NCBI RefSeq assembly: GCF_019430945.1
Contig: NZ_JAHYCB010000009.1
Span: 158,017-222,016, forward strand
Direction: 5' to 3'
DNA length: 64,000 bases
DNA from: Neorhizobium populisoli
Lineage (GTDB): Bacteria > Pseudomonadota > Alphaproteobacteria > Rhizobiales > Rhizobiaceae
In this document: one piece after another, positions 59,981 to 64,000 of the stretch
Numbering within the stretch: position 1 is the first letter of the stretch
How the letters are laid out: each line of letters opens with the position of its first letter
Position numbers and translations under genes: made by a program
Notes under the pieces: generated by a model
The model's input: only the letters and a program-made list of their open reading frames with translations
What the model was told of the DNA's origin: nothing
Databases searched by the model: none

Positions 59981-62467
59981 TCACGTCCCGCGCGGTTTGG
60001 CACGCGTTGTCGGCATCGCCTCCGCCGGGTCTTCCGGCCAGGGATGTTTCGGATAACGCCCGCGCATTTCAGAGCGTACATCCTTCCAGGAGCCGGCCCA
60101 GAAGCCCGGAAGGTCGCGGGTGATCTGGATCGGCTTCTGTCCCGGCGAGGTCAGTTCGAGCAGAAGCGGTAGCTTGCCTCCCGCAATCGCCGGATGTTTC
60201 TTCAGCCCGAACAATTGCTGGACGCGGATCGCCAGCACCGGCTCCTCGCCGTCGTAACGGATCGGATGCCGCTCTCCCGTCGGCGCCTCGAAATGCGTCG
60301 GCGCCAGCTTGTTGAGGTCCTGCGAAACGGAATGGGGAATGAGTGATCGCAACCCGTCCGAAAGACTTCCGGGATTGATCGAGTCGAGACCGGACACATT
60401 TCCCTGAAACGGTACGAACCAATCATCAAGTGACGAGAGCAGCGCATCGTCGCTCGTGTCCGGCCAGGGCTCACCGATGGATCTATATAAAAAGCCCATC
60501 CGCTCACGTAGCTGCGCGCCATCTTTCGAGAATGGCAAAACCTGCAGGCCAAGTTCCCGCACGCCATCTGCCAGGGCGCGTGCCGCCTGTTCCCCGGTCG
60601 GCCGGGGCAGCGGCTTTTCCTCGAAAATGATGGCGCCAAGCCGCGTCACCTTGCGGGCACGCACCTGCCGGCTGGCCCGATCGAAGAAACATTCGTCCTT
60701 CTGGACGATCGCGCCGGCAAGTTCTGCCTCGACCTCCGCGCGGCCGGTTTCCGCTGCGGCCAGGATACGCGCCTGCGCCGCCCGCCCGGTCAGATCGGCA
60801 ATCACCAGCATTTGCGAGGCAGCAAGCCGTTCGGTTTCCGGCAGCTCCGCGCCGCGTCCATTCGCCATCACGAACCGCCCGCGACCACCGCGCTGCAGGG
60901 CGATCCGGTCCGGATAGGCATGCAACAGCAGTCGCCCGGCTGAAGGCACGTCATTGTTCTGCGGCCCTTTTGGCAGATTTGAGGCGATCCTTTCGGCCAA
61001 TTTCCGTGCCGATTCGGCTCGTTCGCCCCGCTCGTTCCTGAAGCGCCGCAGCCGTTCGTCGAGATCGACGTCATTGCCGCCAAGCCCCTGTTCGGTCAGC
61101 AGCACCGCCAGCAGGCAGGCCGTCCGCGAGAATCCTTCCTCGGCCGTCGAGATCGCCATGGCCGAAAGCCGCGGCGTAAGCGCCAATTCGCGCATCAACC
61201 GCCCTTTCTCGTTCAGGCCACCCTGAACATCCAAGGCTCCAAGCTGGGTCAGTAGAACCTTTGCCTCGTTGAAGGCCGGGCCGGGCGGCGGGTCGAGAAA
61301 GGCAAGCGCCTTCGGATCCTGCACGCCCCAATGGGCAAGGTCGAGCACCAGGCCGGAAAGATCGCTGGCAAGAATCTGCGGCGGCGTAAAAGCTGGAAGT
61401 GCGGCTGTCTGCCCGGCATGCCAGAGCCTTATCGCGATGCCCGGTTCCGTACGCCCGGCACGCCCGGCACGCTGATCGGCCGAAGCGCGCGACACGCGCA
61501 CCGTTTCCAGCCGCGTGATCCCAGTCGCGGGTTCGAAGACCGGCAGGCGCTGCATGCCGCTGTCGATAACGATCCTCACCCCGTCGATGGTGATCGAGGT
61601 TTCGGCGATCGACGTCGCCAACACGATCTTCCGCGTCCCGGCAGGGGCCGGCTTGATCGCCAGATCCTGTTCCTTCTGGGAAAGATTGCCGTAAAGCGGG
61701 ACGACCACCGTTTCGGCCCCGAAGCGCCCATTGAGCCGTTCCACCGTGCGGGTGATTTCCGCCTGGCCGGGCAGGAAGGCGAGGATCGAACCCGTCTCGC
61801 TCCCATGCGCTCCGACGATCGCCTTGGTGACCGCATCCTCGACTCGCTCGTTGGGAGCGCGATCCCGATATTGAATATCGATCGGAAAGCTTCTGCCCTC
61901 ACTCTTGATCACTGGCGGATCATTCAGCAATCCCGCTACCCGTTCCACATCCAGCGTTGCCGACATGACCAGGATGCGCAGATCGTCGCGCAGCGCCGAC
62001 TGCACATCAAGCGCCAGCGCCAACCCGAAATCCGCATCGAGCGATCGTTCATGGAATTCGTCGAAGATCACAGCCGACACGCCGGAAAGCTCTGGATCGT
62101 CGAGGATCATTCGGGCAAACACGCCCTCGGTCACCACCTCGATCCGTGTTTTGCCTGACACTCTATTATCAAGGCGCATACGATAGCCGACCCGCTCGCC
62201 GACATTTTCGCCGAGCAGTGACGCCATCCGCGCCGCCGCCGCCCGCGCCGCCAGCCGTCGCGGTTCGAGCAGAATGATTTTTTCCGCGCACCAGTCCTGG
62301 TCCAGCAGCGCCAGCGGCACCAGCGTCGTCTTGCCGGCCCCCGGGGGTGCAGACAGCACGGCGCGCAATCCGTCGGCAAGTGCGGCGGTGATGTCGCCAA
62401 GCACCTCGGTAACCGGAAGTTTCGGCAAGCCTTGCGTAATCGACCCAACCTTTTGCGCTTCAGACAT
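59981..62467 (-). CDS. hrpB: ATP-dependent RNA helicase HrpB
   Basis: A DEAH/RHA-type helicase, 828 aa. Walker A SAPPGAGKTT (about 39-48), DEFH box FDEFHERSLDADFG, SAT motif MSATLD, and motif VI DQRAGRAGRTEPG, with a C-terminal HrpB domain. The family role is poorly known (mRNA processing is shown only for the related HrpA). The start overlaps the upstream cyclodeaminase-family stop by one base (TGATG). Confidence 0.94.
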   Translation of the reverse strand: MSEAQKVGSITQGLPKLPVTEVLGDITAALADGLRAVLSAPPGAGKTTLVPLALLDQDWCAEKIILLEPRRLAARAAAARMASLLGENVGERVGYRMRLDNRVSGKTRIEVVTEGVFARMILDDPELSGVSAVIFDEFHERSLDADFGLALALDVQSALRDDLRILVMSATLDVERVAGLLNDPPVIKSEGRSFPIDIQYRDRAPNERVEDAVTKAIVGAHGSETGSILAFLPGQAEITRTVERLNGRFGAETVVVPLYGNLSQKEQDLAIKPAPAGTRKIVLATSIAETSITIDGVRIVIDSGMQRLPVFEPATGITRLETVRVSRASADQRAGRAGRTEPGIAIRLWHAGQTAALPAFTPPQILASDLSGLVLDLAHWGVQDPKALAFLDPPPGPAFNEAKVLLTQLGALDVQGGLNEKGRLMRELALTPRLSAMAISTAEEGFSRTACLLAVLLTEQGLGGNDVDLDERLRRFRNERGERAESARKLAERIASNLPKGPQNNDVPSAGRLLLHAYPDRIALQRGGRGRFVMANGRGAELPETERLAASQMLVIADLTGRAAQARILAAAETGRAEVEAELAGAIVQKDECFFDRASRQVRARKVTRLGAIIFEEKPLPRPTGEQAARALADGVRELGLQVLPFSKDGAQLRERMGFLYRSIGEPWPDTSDDALLSSLDDWFVPFQGNVSGLDSINPGSLSDGLRSLIPHSVSQDLNKLAPTHFEAPTGERHPIRYDGEEPVLAIRVQQLFGLKKHPAIAGGKLPLLLELTSPGQKPIQITRDLPGFWAGSWKDVRSEMRGRYPKHPWPEDPAEAMPTTRAKPRGT

Positions 62468-63420
62468 CAGCGCGAAACCTGTCCGCTCGCATGCCGGAAA
62501 GCGAGGATGGCGCCGGCCAGATCTTCAAGTGCGGCGCCCACCGATTTGAAGAGAGTGATTTCTTCAGCACTCGTCCTGCCGGGATGCGTCCCGTGAGCCA
62601 GTTCCGCCATCTCCGCCTTGATATCATTCTTGGAAATAATGCCGGCCTGAATCGGCTGAACGATATCTCCGCCTTCTTTAAGGGCGCCCGCGCGCGTATC
62701 GACGAATAGCGAGGATCGCCGAACTGCCATATCGTCGCTTTCGCGCATGGTCGGTTTATACGCGCCGATAAGATCGAGATGTGAACCGGGCTTGAGCCAC
62801 TCACCGCGGATCAGCGGTTCGCTGGAAAGCGTCGCGCAGGAAATAATGTCCGCTTCGCTGGCGGCGGTGGCGAGATCGCCGGCGAAAACAGCATCCAGTC
62901 CGATCGTCTGCGCCTGACGCACGGTCTCTTCCGCTTTCTCTTTATTACGCCCCCAGATCAGAAACCGTTTGAGCGGCCTTCCAACCGCATGTGCTTCCAT
63001 CAGATTAAGAGACAGGCGGCCGGTTCCGACCATCAGCATGGTGCTGGCATCCTCTCGCGCCAGATATCGCGCCGCAAGCGCAGAAGTCGCCGCAGTGCGC
63101 CGCGCGGTCAGCTCCCCGCCCTCGACCATGGCCAGCATTTCGCCCGTCTTGCCCGACGACAGAAGATAAGTGCCGATAATTGTCGGAAGCGACCGCAGAT
63201 GATTGTCCGGAAACAGATTGAGGATTTTGACGCCGATATGGTCGCCCGGCACCCAGGCCGGCATCAGCAGCATCACAGCCGTCGCCTCGCCAGGCACGTC
63301 CATATCATGGTGATGGCGCACCGGCATGACGCAGTCGCTGCGGAACATGTTCGCAATCGTCTCTATGAGTTCAGGGAAGGGGAGGGCGCCGCGCGTCTGC
63401 TCCTCGTTCAATACAAGCAT
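62467..63420 (-). CDS. Ornithine cyclodeaminase / mu-crystallin family protein
   Basis: A 317-aa NAD(P)-dependent enzyme of the OCD/mu-crystallin family, which includes ornithine cyclodeaminase, pyrroline-2-carboxylate reductase and alanine dehydrogenase. Landmarks: MPVRHHHDMDVPGEATAVMLLMP, GGELTARRTAATSALAARYL, Rossmann loop MLMVGTGRLSLNLMEAH, and the C-terminal LIGAYKPTMRESDD. The start at 63420 (MLVLNEEQ) with GGAG upstream is preferred to a start ten codons earlier. Substrate cannot be fixed from sequence. Confidence 0.88.
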   Translation of the reverse strand: MLVLNEEQTRGALPFPELIETIANMFRSDCVMPVRHHHDMDVPGEATAVMLLMPAWVPGDHIGVKILNLFPDNHLRSLPTIIGTYLLSSGKTGEMLAMVEGGELTARRTAATSALAARYLAREDASTMLMVGTGRLSLNLMEAHAVGRPLKRFLIWGRNKEKAEETVRQAQTIGLDAVFAGDLATAASEADIISCATLSSEPLIRGEWLKPGSHLDLIGAYKPTMRESDDMAVRRSSLFVDTRAGALKEGGDIVQPIQAGIISKNDIKAEMAELAHGTHPGRTSAEEITLFKSVGAALEDLAGAILAFRHASGQVSR

Positions 63421-64000
63421 GTCTGTCTCCGCTTTGCTCAATTCGGCCACTACACTATCAATTGGAAATAAGCGGATAAAAGCGGTTTTTAGGCTCTGAA
63501 AACTGCCCTTTCCTTAGCCGCCGCACATTTTCTATGCGGTTTTGCCCGGATTTTGCGGCTCGGGGAAGAAAGATGACATTTTTGCAAAAAGCCTGTTGAC
63601 GCTTTGGCATGGCCTGAGTATAACCCGCTTCACAGAACGAGGGCGGCGGCGCTGCAGGCGACGACTTCTTTTGTTCTGGAAAAATCGCTAAAAGTTGGCT
63701 GAGATGCTGCTGGGACCGGATTACGGTTTGGTCTCGAAGGTAACTCTGTCTTGGTGGTTTTGGTAATTATAGAGACGGTTTTTGCTGATGCAGAATGATC
63801 GTCGGTTATTTGACAATTGAATATGAGAAGAAAGAGAAACGTGGTCGGCGGCGTCTCGCGGATCCTCTAACGGGGATCTTCTAGAAGACAAAGTGACGGT
63901 CACGTTTTGATATGAGAACACCAGGTACCTGGCGCAGTGATGCGGTTGGTACCGAGTGAGTTCTCGTCGATTCAGAACAAAGTGATTAGTCACGGATTGG
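63421..64000. other. Intergenic region with rRNA-type promoter and long leader (580 bp)
   Basis: No gene is supportable. The left part (63421-63595) separates the divergent cyclodeaminase-family gene. The right part (about 63631-64000) is an AT-rich transcribed leader after the promoter at 63596. The transition to a non-coding, repeat-poor leader of over 360 bases, and the position beyond hrpB in the rhizobial gene order, suggest the 5' leader of an rRNA operon whose 16S gene begins after the window. Confidence 0.6.
63596..63624 (+). promoter_or_regulatory. Strong sigma70-type promoter, probable rrn promoter
   Basis: TTGACG (63596-63601) and TATAAC (63619-63624) with an ideal 17-base spacer; this is the best consensus match I found in the window. 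It is preceded by an A/T-rich stretch (ATTTTTGCAAAAA) like an UP element and followed by a GC-rich discriminator, as in rRNA promoters. Confidence 0.75.

Overview
The window is a GC-rich, densely coded piece of an alphaproteobacterial primary chromosome, almost certainly from Rhizobiaceae (Agrobacterium/Rhizobium type). This rests on the chvG-chvI-pckA neighbourhood, the ActS/ActR pair, a DivL with tyrosine in place of the phospho-histidine, AccD without its zinc-finger cysteines, the DUF2852, DUF1402, DUF2628 and MmcB families, and typical rhizobial intergenic mosaic repeats. The coaE-dnaQ-secB start is, in relatives, beside the chromosomal origin. Five parS-like sites between 8.2 and 39.2 kb agree with an origin-proximal position. 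No tRNA, CRISPR, phage or insertion sequence was seen.

Layout. 0-8 kb: coaE (partial), dnaQ, secB, fxsA, a Tim44-like gene, mltA, a Smr gene, an XRE regulator and gyrB. 8-14 kb: an intergenic repeat, a terminator and a paired parS-like palindrome; then a nitroreductase, an FAH-family enzyme, a PHB depolymerase, DUF2852, a YgjP-type metalloprotease and a DUF559 protein. 14-19.5 kb: trpF-trpB-trpA-accD-folC, preceded by a 580-bp hairpin-rich non-coding stretch. 19.5-31.6 kb (minus strand): divL, a tsaE-amgK fusion, a murU-like gene, addB, addA and trxA. 31.7-37.3 kb (minus strand): chvI-chvG-hprK-EIIA(Man)-HPr, then ahcY with its own operator-like palindrome. 37.6-40.4 kb: pckA, arfB and alkB. 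40.4-45.7 kb (minus strand): hisB-DUF2628-hisH-hisA-hisF-hisE-coaA, interrupted by a plus-strand orphan gene of lower GC. 45.8-56.3 kb: hslV-GNAT-hslU, DUF1402, cytochrome P450, hydantoinase A, a LysR regulator and malate synthase G. 56.3-63.4 kb: an L,D-transpeptidase, mmcB, actR/actS, hrpB and an ornithine-cyclodeaminase-family gene. 63.4-64 kb: a strong sigma70-type promoter and a long leader that probably belong to an rRNA operon whose 16S gene lies just past the end.

How the genes work together. Several modules sense envelope or metabolic state. ChvG/ChvI is coupled by overlapping genes to a minimal HprK and an incomplete PTS. ActS/ActR senses redox. pckA and glcB serve gluconeogenesis and the glyoxylate bypass. 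MltA, the L,D-transpeptidase, the AmgK/MurU pair and probably DUF1402 act on peptidoglycan or its recycling.

Most of the window is conserved housekeeping DNA, and I do not see a large undescribed system. The best leads are the parS-like cluster with its 45-bp paired palindrome, the structured region upstream of trpF, the orphan gene inside the his operon, DUF1402 as a lysozyme-fold enzyme, and the orphan P450/hydantoinase-A pair. Many starts here are TTG or GTG; I moved several starts to agree with ribosome binding sites and family lengths.
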